Shown here in pieces: positions 26,001 through 33,879 of a DNA stretch of 64,000 bases (position 1 is the stretch's first letter; each line of letters opens with the position of its first letter). The position numbers and the translations under genes were made by a program. Below the pieces are notes generated by a model. That model saw nothing but the letters and a program-made list of their open reading frames with translations. It did not search any database and was not told where the DNA came from. Location: assembly GCF_007679325.1 (NCBI RefSeq), contig NZ_VEGI01000001.1:1798001-1862000 (forward strand). Reading direction: 5' to 3'. Source of the stretch: Arthrobacter sp. U41. Lineage in GTDB: Bacteria > Actinomycetota > Actinomycetes > Actinomycetales > Micrococcaceae.

Positions 26001-26795
26001 TCAGTTCCAGACCATGTTCCAGGTCCCCGCCGCCAGGGCAGCAGCCACTGCGGCGCCGGCTATCAGCAGCCCGCCCAGGAACACCCACACGTCCAGGCCG
26101 CTGAAGACCGACGTCCGGGCCCACGTGCGGGGACCCCCGCCGAAGCCGCGCGCTTCCATGGTGACCGCCAGCCGGGAGGCCCGCCGGACGGCCTGCACCA
26201 GCAGCCCGAAGCTCTGCCCCAGGGTGGCCCGCATCCGCTGCAGCGGGTTCCCGTGGGACCCCACGCCGCGGGCGCGCCGGGCCATGCCGATGGTCTGCCA
26301 CTCCTCGGCCATCAGGCCCACCAGCCGCATCGCGGCCAGCGTCCCCAGGACAAAGCGGTGCGGAAGCTTCGCTTTCTGCGCGAGGGCGTCGGCCAGGTCC
26401 GTGGGATCCGTGCAGCTCATCAGCAGCACGGCCGGCAGCGCGATCGCCAGGCCGCGGAGCATAAAGCCGAGCCCGAGTTCCAGGGAACCCTCGCTGATGG
26501 ACCAGATCCTGGCGTCGAACAGGATGGCCCCGCTGTCCGGGGCAAGAATGGTGGTGCTCCAGCCGCCCAGGGCAGCGGCGAGGATCAGCGGCCAGCCGCG
26601 GTGCCAGAGCAGTCCGACGGTCAGTCCGGCCAGCGGAAGTAGCGCCAGCTCGAAGGCGAGCGCCACGGAGGCGGACACCCAGTCGATGGACAACGCCAGC
26701 ACCATCGTGATGAGCATAACGGCGGCGAATTTCGCCAGCGGGTTGGCGCGGGTCAGGACGGCATCGTTGCCGCGCAGGGTCAGTTCCTGCCTCAT
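26001..26795 (-). CDS. ECF transporter transmembrane T component (CbiQ/EcfT family)
   Basis: A 264-residue protein with about six hydrophobic segments. ARRARGVGS is the first conserved Ala-Arg-Gly coupling helix of EcfT, and MEARGFGGGPR is the second. ATG 26795 overlaps the stop of the ATPase gene (ATGA), so it is the last gene of the S-AA'-T operon under a TPP riboswitch. This corresponds to the YkoC role in the YkoEDC thiamine-precursor transporter. Confidence 0.9.
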   Translation of the reverse strand: MRQELTLRGNDAVLTRANPLAKFAAVMLITMVLALSIDWVSASVALAFELALLPLAGLTVGLLWHRGWPLILAAALGGWSTTILAPDSGAILFDARIWSISEGSLELGLGFMLRGLAIALPAVLLMSCTDPTDLADALAQKAKLPHRFVLGTLAAMRLVGLMAEEWQTIGMARRARGVGSHGNPLQRMRATLGQSFGLLVQAVRRASRLAVTMEARGFGGGPRTWARTSVFSGLDVWVFLGGLLIAGAAVAAALAAGTWNMVWN

Positions 26796-28456
26796 GGTGC
26801 TGTGACCTTGCCAGGTTCCGGTTGTTCCCGGTCCCGGTGGCCCGGGGCGCGGAAGCTCAGCTCGGTGCCGCCCAGGACCTCGCTGAATTCGGCGTCGTGT
26901 GTCACCGACACGACGGCGGTGCCGTCGTCGAGCAGTTCCGAGAGGAAGGAGGCGAGCTCCGCCCACGTGTTGGCGTCCTGGCCGAAGGTGGGTTCGTCCA
27001 GGACCAGGACCCGGGGGTGGGCGGCGAGCACGGTGGCCACGGACAGGCGCCGCTTTTCCCCGCCGGAAAGGGTGTAGGGGTTGGCGTCCACCAGCTCCGT
27101 CAGCCGGAGCCGTTCCAGGAGTTCGTCGACGCGTTCCTCGCCGCGGCCCAAGTGCCGGGGACCGAACATCAGCTCGTCCAGGACGCGTCCGGTGACGAAC
27201 TGGTGCTCGGGTTCCTGGAAGACGGTGCCGATTCTGGCGATCAGCTGCTGCGCCTTCCACCGGTAGGGATCGATGCCGGCGCCCGCGCTCAGGTCCAGGG
27301 TGGCGGACACCTTTCCGGAGACCGGCGCGAGCAGGCCGGCGAGGGTCAGCGCGAAGGTGGACTTCCCCGAACCGTTGGGGCCAGTGATGGTCAGCGCCTC
27401 GCCGGCGCGGACCCGGGCGGTAATTCCGGACTGGACGGGCTCCGGTGGAACGGGACGGAAGCCGCCGCGGAGACCGGCCCGGCGCGGCCGCTCGCGTGAG
27501 ACAGCTAAGTCCTCGGCGGCGAGCAGCAGCTGGCCGGCGGGGCCAGCCACGGTGCCGGCGGCGGAAGCCGGGCCTGCGGACCGTGCGCCGCGCGCCCGGG
27601 TAACCGGCACGTAGCCGGGAACCCAGACGCCGGCCGCGGTGAGCATGTCCCGTGCCTGCGCCAGGACCTGGTCCGGCGGCCCGTCGACCAGTACGGCGGA
27701 GTCCGTGGCGGATCCCGGCTGCAGCACCACGATGCGGTCCACGAGGTCCTTCCAGACCGCGACCCGGTGCTCGACCACCACCAGGGTGGCCCCCGTCTTC
27801 TCCAGGCAGCGGCCGACGGCGTCCCGGACCTCCAGGACACCGGCGGGGTCCAAATTGGCCGTGGGCTCGTCGAGCAGGATCAGGCCCGGCCGCATCGCGA
27901 GGATGCCGGCGAGCGCCAGCCGCTGCTTCTGCCCGCCGGAGAGCGCCGACGTTGGGTGGTCCAGCGGCAGCTGTCCCAGCCCGACGTCGTCGAGCGCTTC
28001 GGCCACGCGGGACCAGATCTCCGCCGGGGGAACAGAGAGGTTTTCCGCGCCGAACGCGACGTCGTCGCCGAGGCGCGAGAGCACTACCTGGGTCTCCGGG
28101 TCCTGCTGCACCAGCCCGGCACGGCCGCGCCGGGCCCGGGGCGGGGCGCCGTCGATCAGCAGGCTGCCGGTCTGGTCCGAGTCCTCAGGAGAGCCGCCGG
28201 CAGCACGGTCAGCGCCGCCGCCCGCAGCGTCGGCGCCGTCCGCGGAGCTGTCGCCCAGCACCCCGGCCAGGGCGTGGAGCAGCGTGGACTTGCCGGCGCC
28301 CGAAGGTCCCAGGAGCAGCACACGCTCCCCGGGCCGGATGTCCAGGTCCAGTCCGCTGACCGCGGGCCGGGGCCGGCCGGCATGCCGCCAGCCCCAGCCG
28401 CGTGCGGTGATCGCGGCCGGGCGGACGCTGCCGGCGGACGTGTTGAAGGCAGGCAT
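26792..28456 (-). CDS. ECF transporter duplicated ATP-binding protein
   Basis: A 554-residue tandem ABC ATPase. Domain 1 has GPSGAGKST, LSGGQKQRLALAG and LILLDEPT. Domain 2 has GPNGSGKST, LSGGEKRRLSVAT and VLVLDEPT. A Gly/Ala-rich insert follows the first Walker A region (GDSSADGADAAGGGADRAAGG), and a linker of ~80 residues joins the domains. It powers uptake together with the adjacent S and T components, corresponding to YkoD. Confidence 0.93.
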   Translation of the reverse strand: MPAFNTSAGSVRPAAITARGWGWRHAGRPRPAVSGLDLDIRPGERVLLLGPSGAGKSTLLHALAGVLGDSSADGADAAGGGADRAAGGSPEDSDQTGSLLIDGAPPRARRGRAGLVQQDPETQVVLSRLGDDVAFGAENLSVPPAEIWSRVAEALDDVGLGQLPLDHPTSALSGGQKQRLALAGILAMRPGLILLDEPTANLDPAGVLEVRDAVGRCLEKTGATLVVVEHRVAVWKDLVDRIVVLQPGSATDSAVLVDGPPDQVLAQARDMLTAAGVWVPGYVPVTRARGARSAGPASAAGTVAGPAGQLLLAAEDLAVSRERPRRAGLRGGFRPVPPEPVQSGITARVRAGEALTITGPNGSGKSTFALTLAGLLAPVSGKVSATLDLSAGAGIDPYRWKAQQLIARIGTVFQEPEHQFVTGRVLDELMFGPRHLGRGEERVDELLERLRLTELVDANPYTLSGGEKRRLSVATVLAAHPRVLVLDEPTFGQDANTWAELASFLSELLDDGTAVVSVTHDAEFSEVLGGTELSFRAPGHRDREQPEPGKVTAP

Positions 28457-29100
28457 CAGGAGAAGACGGGCTCCGTGGCCGCCTTGCGGGAGGCGAAGGA
28501 ACTCAGCACACCGGTCCTGGCCAGGCCCCGGGTGGCGAGCCAGGACAGCCCTCCGGCGATCACAGCGCCGGAGATGGCAGTGAAGATGATGTACGCCAGC
28601 TTGTCGCCGCCGGCGTAGGCGATGTTCCAGCCCCAGGGCATATATGAATCGTTCAGCCCGCAGAACAGGCCTGCGCCGGCCCCGGCCAATAGGGATACGG
28701 GCAGGTTGAACTTCTTGTACATAAATGCGGCGAAGACCAGTTCAGCGCCCAGTCCCTGCAGGATCCCGGAAAGGAGCACCGTGGTGCCGTACTGCGAGCC
28801 CATGATCAGCTCGCCGGTGGCGGCGACGGTTTCGCAGAACAGTGCGGCGCCCGGTTTGCGGATGATGAGCATGCCCAGCACCGCCGGGATCATCCAGCCG
28901 CCGGCGTACAGTCCGGTGAGCGGCGGGTAGAAAGCATTAACGGGAGCGGAAATCAGGTTGGCGCCCTGGGACCAGGCCCAGAAGATCACGCCGCCGGCCA
29001 CCGCGATCAACGCGGCCACCACAATGTCCACCACACGCCAGTTGTAGCTGCGTTTGGTGCGTGCCTGCCGGGCAGCAGATGCAGCAGATGTATCAGTCAT
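28456..29100 (-). CDS. ECF transporter substrate-binding S component, YkoE family
   Basis: A 214-residue membrane protein with five or six TM segments. The pattern FYPPLTGLYAGGWMIPAVLGMLIIRKPGAALFCETVAATGELIMGSQYG is typical of YkoE, the S component for thiamine or its hydroxymethylpyrimidine precursor. ATG 29100 has AGGAGG upstream. The preceding leader is a TPP riboswitch, so the substrate is very probably a thiamine-related pyrimidine. Confidence 0.9.
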   Translation of the reverse strand: MTDTSAASAARQARTKRSYNWRVVDIVVAALIAVAGGVIFWAWSQGANLISAPVNAFYPPLTGLYAGGWMIPAVLGMLIIRKPGAALFCETVAATGELIMGSQYGTTVLLSGILQGLGAELVFAAFMYKKFNLPVSLLAGAGAGLFCGLNDSYMPWGWNIAYAGGDKLAYIIFTAISGAVIAGGLSWLATRGLARTGVLSSFASRKAATEPVFS

Positions 29101-29176
29101 GTCGTCCTCCTGAGGAACAGGAGGGGAGAGTGCCCGCCGGCCGCGGCTTCCGCCGTCGCTCCGGGCACTCTGAGAA

Positions 29177-29265
29177 CTCGACTCCCTTGCGCCGGTACTA
29201 ACCGGATCAGGTTCGAGGGTCTGCGGCTGTCCGCACTCTCAGCGCCCACCTGTGGTTCCCCCGGA
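29177..29265 (-). ncRNA. TPP riboswitch (THI-box)
   Basis: On the minus strand GCGCTGAGAGTGC contains the invariant CTGAGA (29242-29237), and ACCTGATCCGGTTAGTACCG followed by GCGCAAGGGAG (29212-29182) is the second conserved half. It lies about 80 nt before the YkoE-type gene, giving repression of the ECF operon by thiamine pyrophosphate. Outer helix borders are approximate. Confidence 0.93.
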
Positions 29266-29504
29266 TTCCTCCGGTGAGGCCCGACGGCGGCGCTCCCCTG
29301 TCGTATCTAAATGTCGCCCTTATGGGCGTGGCCCAGTTTACACCCGTGGGGACCGTCATCTCCGGGTCCGGTCGTCACAATCCGTCGGTTCCGGCGCCGG
29401 TGACCTGGGACGTCCTGCTTGATAGAGTCGGCAACGCAGGGAAAACGCCGGAGGCCGCCGTGTGCCGGCCGCCCGGCGGCGGCCACTAACGGAAGCTGAA
29501 TGAC
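29266..29504. other. Intergenic region upstream of riboswitch and UPF0303 gene
   Basis: Must hold divergent promoters for the thiamine-precursor ECF operon (minus) and the UPF0303 gene (plus). I see no gene here. The open frame across it has no ribosome binding site. Confidence 0.4.
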
Positions 29505-30071
29505 TTGACCACTTCACCGGTGTCTTCCCCCGACTTCGATCCGGACTCCGCCGAACCGCAGCCGCACGGATCCCTGGCGGCGCTCATCGGCCGCATCCTG
29601 GCCGAGATGGACGAACTGCAGTTCCCGTCTTTCAGCAAGGACGATGCCCTGGACCTGGGGCTCCGCCTGGTTGAACTCGGCAGGCAACGCTCCCACCCCA
29701 TCGCCATCGACATCACCAAGGGTGAACAGGTGCTCTTCCACGCCGCGCTGGAGGGCGCCACCCCGGACAACGAACGCTGGATCAGGGCCAAGCAGCGGAC
29801 GGCCGTGCGGTACGAGGTCCCGTCCCTGCTGGTGGGGCTCCGGGCCCGGGCCGCCGGGCGGCGGATCGAGGACAACGCCTGGTTCGACGAGACGGAGTTT
29901 GCCGCGCACGGCGGCGCCTTCCCCATCTACGTACGCGGAACCGGAATGGTCGCCACCGTCACGGTGTCTGGCCTGCCGCAGAGAGCCGACCACGAACTGG
30001 TGGTCGAGGCTCTGACGGACACCCTCGGCCGCACCGCCTCCCTGGCTGGACCGCCGGTCCAGGACCGCTAG
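29505..30071 (+). CDS. UPF0303 / heme-degrading (DUF336) domain protein
   Basis: A 188-residue cytosolic protein of the UPF0303 family (GlcG/HbpS-like DUF336 fold). DALDLGLRLVELGRQRSHPIAIDITKGEQVLFHAALEGATPDNERWIRAKQRTAVRYEVPSLLVG is the family core, and GGAFPIYVRGTGMVATVTVSGLPQRADHELVVEAL the C-terminal motif. TTG 29505 is used because GGAAGC lies 8 nt upstream; the GTG at 29520 is an alternative. The N-terminal 20 residues are acidic and disordered. The biochemical role is unclear. Confidence 0.85.
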   Translation: MTTSPVSSPDFDPDSAEPQPHGSLAALIGRILAEMDELQFPSFSKDDALDLGLRLVELGRQRSHPIAIDITKGEQVLFHAALEGATPDNERWIRAKQRTAVRYEVPSLLVGLRARAAGRRIEDNAWFDETEFAAHGGAFPIYVRGTGMVATVTVSGLPQRADHELVVEALTDTLGRTASLAGPPVQDR

Positions 30072-30112
30072 GCTAGGGGAAGCCCTGTTTCCGCCCGCAA
30101 GGAGTCCGAAGT

Positions 30113-30376
30113 ATGAACCTCTTCATCAAACTGTTCGGCGCCGGCATCAGCCTGCTCGCCGGCTACGTCGGCACCAAGCTCGTTGACACCATCTGGGAGA
30201 AGTCCACGGGCAGCAAGCCGCCCAAGGGCGACGACGAGGACGTTCCCACCACGCTGCACTCGGCCCTGACCTTCGCGCTGATCTCGGCGTCCGTCAGCGC
30301 CATCATCCAGGTCCTTGCCAACCGCGGCACCCAGCGCGCGATCACGCGTTACGCCAAGTCCCAAGACATCGTTTAA
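30113..30376 (+). CDS. DUF4235 small membrane protein
   Basis: An 87-residue protein with two hydrophobic segments (residues ~4-22 and 50-68) around a Lys/Asp-rich loop (SKPPKGDDED). It matches the actinobacterial DUF4235 family. AAGGAGTCC precedes ATG 30113. Function unknown. The stop codon lies inside the first copy of a 28-bp tandem duplication. Confidence 0.8.
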   Translation: MNLFIKLFGAGISLLAGYVGTKLVDTIWEKSTGSKPPKGDDEDVPTTLHSALTFALISASVSAIIQVLANRGTQRAITRYAKSQDIV

Positions 30377-30422
30377 GGCGTCTGGTTTCAAGCGCATCGT
30401 TTAGGGCGTCTGGTTTAGGGCA
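30367..30422. repeat. 28-bp tandem duplication at the 3' end of the DUF4235 gene
   Basis: CATCGTTTAAGGCGTCTGG continuing TTT (30367-30388) recurs with one change at 30395-30416, a period of 28 bp. The first copy encodes Ile-Val-stop and the second would encode the same with TAG. This looks like a recent local duplication of the gene end. Confidence 0.75.
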
Positions 30423-30434
30423 CCTCGCCAGCCG

Positions 30435-30851
30435 CTACCGCCTGCCGGCAGCGGCGTCGCCGTCGTCCTCGGTAAACCCGCTTTTCCCCGCCGCTTGCTG
30501 CACCACGGCTTCCAGTTCGTCGGTGCTGAGCAGCTCCGGGTGCAGGTGCTTGGTGCGGTAGCCGGCCCGGCCCACCATGTGCGCCGATACGGGTACTGTC
30601 AGCAGCTGGAAGATCCAGGCCACCACCAGCACCGGCCAGACCCACCAGGTGCGCATTTGAAGGCCCAGCGCGAAGAGCAGCAGGAACAGTCCCAGCACCT
30701 GCGGTTTGGTGGCGGCGTGCATCCGGGTCATAAGGTCCGGGAAGCGCAGCAGCCCCACCGCCGCGGCGAGGGACATCAGCGCGCCGACCACCATAAAGAC
30801 CGCCGAGACGGCGTCGATCACGGCATCGCCGGAGAATGTTTCAGGATTCAC
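30435..30851 (-). CDS. mnhG: Na+/H+ antiporter subunit G
   Basis: A 138-residue membrane protein. AVFMVVGALMSLAAAVGLLRFPDLMTRMHAATKPQVLGL is the MrpG/MnhG signature. It is the last gene of the Mrp operon. GTG 30851 overlaps the end of mnhF by 11 bp. A ~35-residue charged C-terminal tail is longer than usual. Confidence 0.93.
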   Translation of the reverse strand: MNPETFSGDAVIDAVSAVFMVVGALMSLAAAVGLLRFPDLMTRMHAATKPQVLGLFLLLFALGLQMRTWWVWPVLVVAWIFQLLTVPVSAHMVGRAGYRTKHLHPELLSTDELEAVVQQAAGKSGFTEDDGDAAAGRR

Positions 30852-31119
30852 GGGGCAGCTCCCTTCGGTCGGCCACGAACCGGGCCACCGTCACCGAGCC
30901 GACGAATCCGATCAAGGACACCGCCACCAGCAGCATGAGGTTGTTCAGGTGCCGGTTTACGGCCATGTCAATGCACAGCGCCGCCCCCACGATCGCCAGC
31001 AGCACGTCCGCGGCGAGCACCCTGTCCAGCAGCGAGGGGCCCCTCGCGATCCGGATGATTGCTCCTCCGGCGGCCAGGGACAGCACCACCGCGGTCACGG
31101 TCAGGACAATCTGCATCAT
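30841..31119 (-). CDS. mnhF: Na+/H+ antiporter subunit F
   Basis: A 92-residue protein with three TM segments. IARGPSLLDRVLAADVLLAIVGAALCIDMAVNRHL is the MrpF signature. The start overlaps mnhE by 4 bp (ATGA), part of the tightly coupled Mrp operon. Confidence 0.93.
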   Translation of the reverse strand: MMQIVLTVTAVVLSLAAGGAIIRIARGPSLLDRVLAADVLLAIVGAALCIDMAVNRHLNNLMLLVAVSLIGFVGSVTVARFVADRRELPRES

Positions 31120-31661
31120 GAGCCCAGCTCCTGGTTGAGGGCGGACAGTTCGGCTTTGGTGCCCATGATCCTGATCAACCCGGCCTCAGTGTTGCGGACA
31201 TCTCTGCGCACCTGCGCGGCGTCCTCGGCGTTGCGGACGTTGATGCCGTGAATGTAGAGCGTGGACGTGGAGCGGTCCACCTCCACCACCAGCGACCCGG
31301 GGATCAGCGCGGTCACGTGGCCCGTGGCGGTGACCAGGAGGTCGGAGTGGCTCCGCAGCGGGACGGCGACGACGGCGCTGATCACCTTGGGGCCTTTTGC
31401 CACGGCCAGGAACAGGACCTGGAAGCTCGCTGCCACGACTCTGGTCAGGAAGTGCAGGCCGAAGGGAATGGCGCGCAGCACGTTGAAACGCCCGCCGAGT
31501 TCCACCGGCGGGAGGTAGAAGAGCCGGGCCACCAGCACGGCGATGAGGGCGCCGAAGAGCAGGTTGCCCGGACTGAAGTTCTGCCACAAGGCGGCCCAGA
31601 CAATCACAAGCCACACCAGGAGCGGAAGTTCCTGGCGCAGGGATATGCGTCTCCGGCTCAT
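31116..31661 (-). CDS. mnhE: Na+/H+ antiporter subunit E
   Basis: A 181-residue protein. Two N-terminal TMs (LLVWLVIVWAALWQNFSPGNLLFGALIAVLVARLFYLPP) are followed by a soluble domain with TALIPGSLVVEVDRSTSTLYIHGINV, typical of MrpE. It starts with ATGA overlap on mnhD. Confidence 0.93.
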   Translation of the reverse strand: MSRRRISLRQELPLLVWLVIVWAALWQNFSPGNLLFGALIAVLVARLFYLPPVELGGRFNVLRAIPFGLHFLTRVVAASFQVLFLAVAKGPKVISAVVAVPLRSHSDLLVTATGHVTALIPGSLVVEVDRSTSTLYIHGINVRNAEDAAQVRRDVRNTEAGLIRIMGTKAELSALNQELGS

Positions 31662-33304
31662 TTGCGCTCCTGCCCGTCGGCCGGCTGATCACCGGCGGGG
31701 TCCGGCCCCGGCGTCGGCTGGGAGAGCGCAGGAACCGCCGCGTCCTCGCCGAGGACAGCGTGGATATAGGAGGTGCGGTCCAGCATCACGAGGGCGGACT
31801 GGTCCGCCACCCGGAACAGCGGCCCGGCGAAAACCGTCAGCCCGACGCCGAAGATGACCAGGCCCAGGGTGGAACCCACCATGGTCCGCGGAAGGAGGGT
31901 CACGTTGGCCTTTCCTGCCCTGTCGCCGGTGGCCGACTCCGCGGGATCGGCCAGCAGCACCGGGTCGGGGTGCTCGGCGTCCTCGGGCTTGCGCCAGAAG
32001 GCACGGTTCCAGACCCTTGCGATGGCCAGCAGGGTCAGCAGGCTGGTCAGCACACCGCCGATCACCAGGGCATAGGCCAGCGGTGTGCCCAGCTGGACCC
32101 CCGCCTGCAGGAGGCCGAGTTTGCCCAGGAAGCCGGAGAACGGCGGGATCCCGGCCAGGTTCATGGCCGGGACGAAGAACAGCACCGCCAGCACCGGTGA
32201 CAGCTTGGCAAGACCGGCAACACGGTCCATGGAGGAACTGCCGCCGCGGCGTTCGATCAGGCCCGTCACCAGGAACAGGCTGGTCTGGATGGTGATGTGG
32301 TGGGCGACGTAGAAGACCGCGGCGCCCAGCCCGGCCACCGAGGACATCGCCAGGCCGAACACCATATAGCCGATGTGGCTGACCAGGGTGAAAGACAGGA
32401 GACGCTTGATGTCGCTCTGGGCCAGGGCACCCAGGATCCCCACCACCATGGTCAGCAGGGCGGCGACCATCAGTGGCGTATTGAAGGTGTCGCCGGGGAA
32501 GAGCAGCGTTTCGGTCCGCACCATGGCGTACACGCCCACCTTGGTCAGCAGGCCGGCGAACACGGCCGTCACCGGGGCCGGCGCCGTCGGGTAGGAGTCC
32601 GGCAGCCAGAAGGACAGCGGGAACACGGCAGCCTTGATCCCGAAGGCCACGAGCAGCATGACGTGCAGCAGGTTCCGCGTGCCCGGATCCAGCTCGGCGA
32701 GCTTGAGGGCGAGGTCGGCCATGTTGATGGTTCCGGTGGCCCCGTAGACCATGGCGATCGCAATCAGGAAGAGCACGGAAGACACCACCGAGACCACCAC
32801 GTAGGTCACTCCGGCCCGGATCCGCGGACCCGTCCCGCCGAGTGTCATCAGCACGTAGCTCGCCGTCAGGAGGATTTCGAAGCCCACATAGAGGTTGAAC
32901 AGGTCCCCGGAGAGGAAGGCGTTGGACACGCCCGCCACCAGGATCAGGTAGGTGGGGTGGAAGATCGAGACCGGCGCGTCCCGGTCGCCGTCGGCCATGC
33001 CCTGCCCGGTGGCGTAGACCAGCACGGCGAGGCTCACGGAGGAGGACACCACCAGCATCAGGGAGGAGAACTGATCCACCACCATAACGATGCCCCAGGG
33101 CGGGAGCCAGCCGCCGATGTTGACCGCGGACGTGCCGCCGTCCCAGACGGAGGCCAGCAGCCAGCACTCGAGCAGCAGGGTTAAGGACAGGACCACGATG
33201 CTCACGGTCCGCTGCGCCTTCGAGTGCCGGATCAGCAGGAAGGTCAGGGCGGCGCCGAGGATGGGAAGGAGGACGGCGAGCGGGGCGAAACTGGCAATGT
33301 TCAT
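31658..33304 (-). CDS. mnhD: Na+/H+ antiporter subunit D
   Basis: A 548-residue polytopic protein of the complex-I NuoL/M/N family with ~14 TMs. It carries the proton-channel elements LFNLYVGFEILLTASYVLMTLGG and ALAQSDIKRLLSFTLVSHIGYMVFG (conserved Glu and Lys). A charged, Pro-rich C-terminal tail follows the last TM. It works in the hetero-oligomeric Mrp complex exchanging Na+ for H+. Confidence 0.95.
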   Translation of the reverse strand: MNIASFAPLAVLLPILGAALTFLLIRHSKAQRTVSIVVLSLTLLLECWLLASVWDGGTSAVNIGGWLPPWGIVMVVDQFSSLMLVVSSSVSLAVLVYATGQGMADGDRDAPVSIFHPTYLILVAGVSNAFLSGDLFNLYVGFEILLTASYVLMTLGGTGPRIRAGVTYVVVSVVSSVLFLIAIAMVYGATGTINMADLALKLAELDPGTRNLLHVMLLVAFGIKAAVFPLSFWLPDSYPTAPAPVTAVFAGLLTKVGVYAMVRTETLLFPGDTFNTPLMVAALLTMVVGILGALAQSDIKRLLSFTLVSHIGYMVFGLAMSSVAGLGAAVFYVAHHITIQTSLFLVTGLIERRGGSSSMDRVAGLAKLSPVLAVLFFVPAMNLAGIPPFSGFLGKLGLLQAGVQLGTPLAYALVIGGVLTSLLTLLAIARVWNRAFWRKPEDAEHPDPVLLADPAESATGDRAGKANVTLLPRTMVGSTLGLVIFGVGLTVFAGPLFRVADQSALVMLDRTSYIHAVLGEDAAVPALSQPTPGPDPAGDQPADGQERK

Positions 33305-33879
33305 TGTCCGCCTCCTTCCTTGTTGGGTGGTGTGATGTTGAGGGAGCCGGGTTGTTCCTCCGAGGCGGCTACCTCGGCGTCCAGCTTGCGGTCGGCCACC
33401 TTGACCGTGGCGTCGGCGCCGTCGGGGGTATCAGAAACGGACTGGCCGTCCGAGCCGAGCATCGTCAACGGGAATTCGGACGTTTCGACCGGGATCACGG
33501 AGTCGTCCTCGACGTCGAAGCTGGGGGTCTTGGCGACGCGCCGGTCCTCGGCGTCATCCTGGATCTCATCCTCGCGGGCCAGCACCCAGGTGCGGTAGAT
33601 GATGCCGAGCATAAACGCCGTGACGGCGAAGGAGATCACAATCGAGGTGAGGATCAGGGCCTGCGGCAGCGGATCGTTGTAGTCGCCGGGAGCGGTGTCC
33701 TTGCTGAACAGCGGCGCCAGGCCCGCGTAGCCGCCCGTGGTGAGGATCAGCAGGTTGGTGGCGTTCGTCAGCATCATCAGGCCCAGCAGGACCCGGGTGA
33801 GGCTGCGTTCCAGGATGAGGTAGATGCCGCAGGCATACAGAGCCCCCATGACCGTCAGCAGGGTCAGGTTGACGCTCAT
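33301..33879 (-). CDS. mnhC: Na+/H+ antiporter subunit C with extended C-terminal tail
   Basis: A 192-residue NuoK-like subunit. Residues 1-~105 hold three TMs (TLLTVMGALYACGIYLILERSLTRVLLGLMMLTNATNLLI, and ALILTSIVISFAVTAFMLGIIYRTW). A hydrophilic, acidic tail of ~85 residues follows, whereas ordinary MrpC ends near 115. The tail probably faces the cytosol. ATGA overlaps with both neighbours. Confidence 0.93.
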   Translation of the reverse strand: MSVNLTLLTVMGALYACGIYLILERSLTRVLLGLMMLTNATNLLILTTGGYAGLAPLFSKDTAPGDYNDPLPQALILTSIVISFAVTAFMLGIIYRTWVLAREDEIQDDAEDRRVAKTPSFDVEDDSVIPVETSEFPLTMLGSDGQSVSDTPDGADATVKVADRKLDAEVAASEEQPGSLNITPPNKEGGGQ

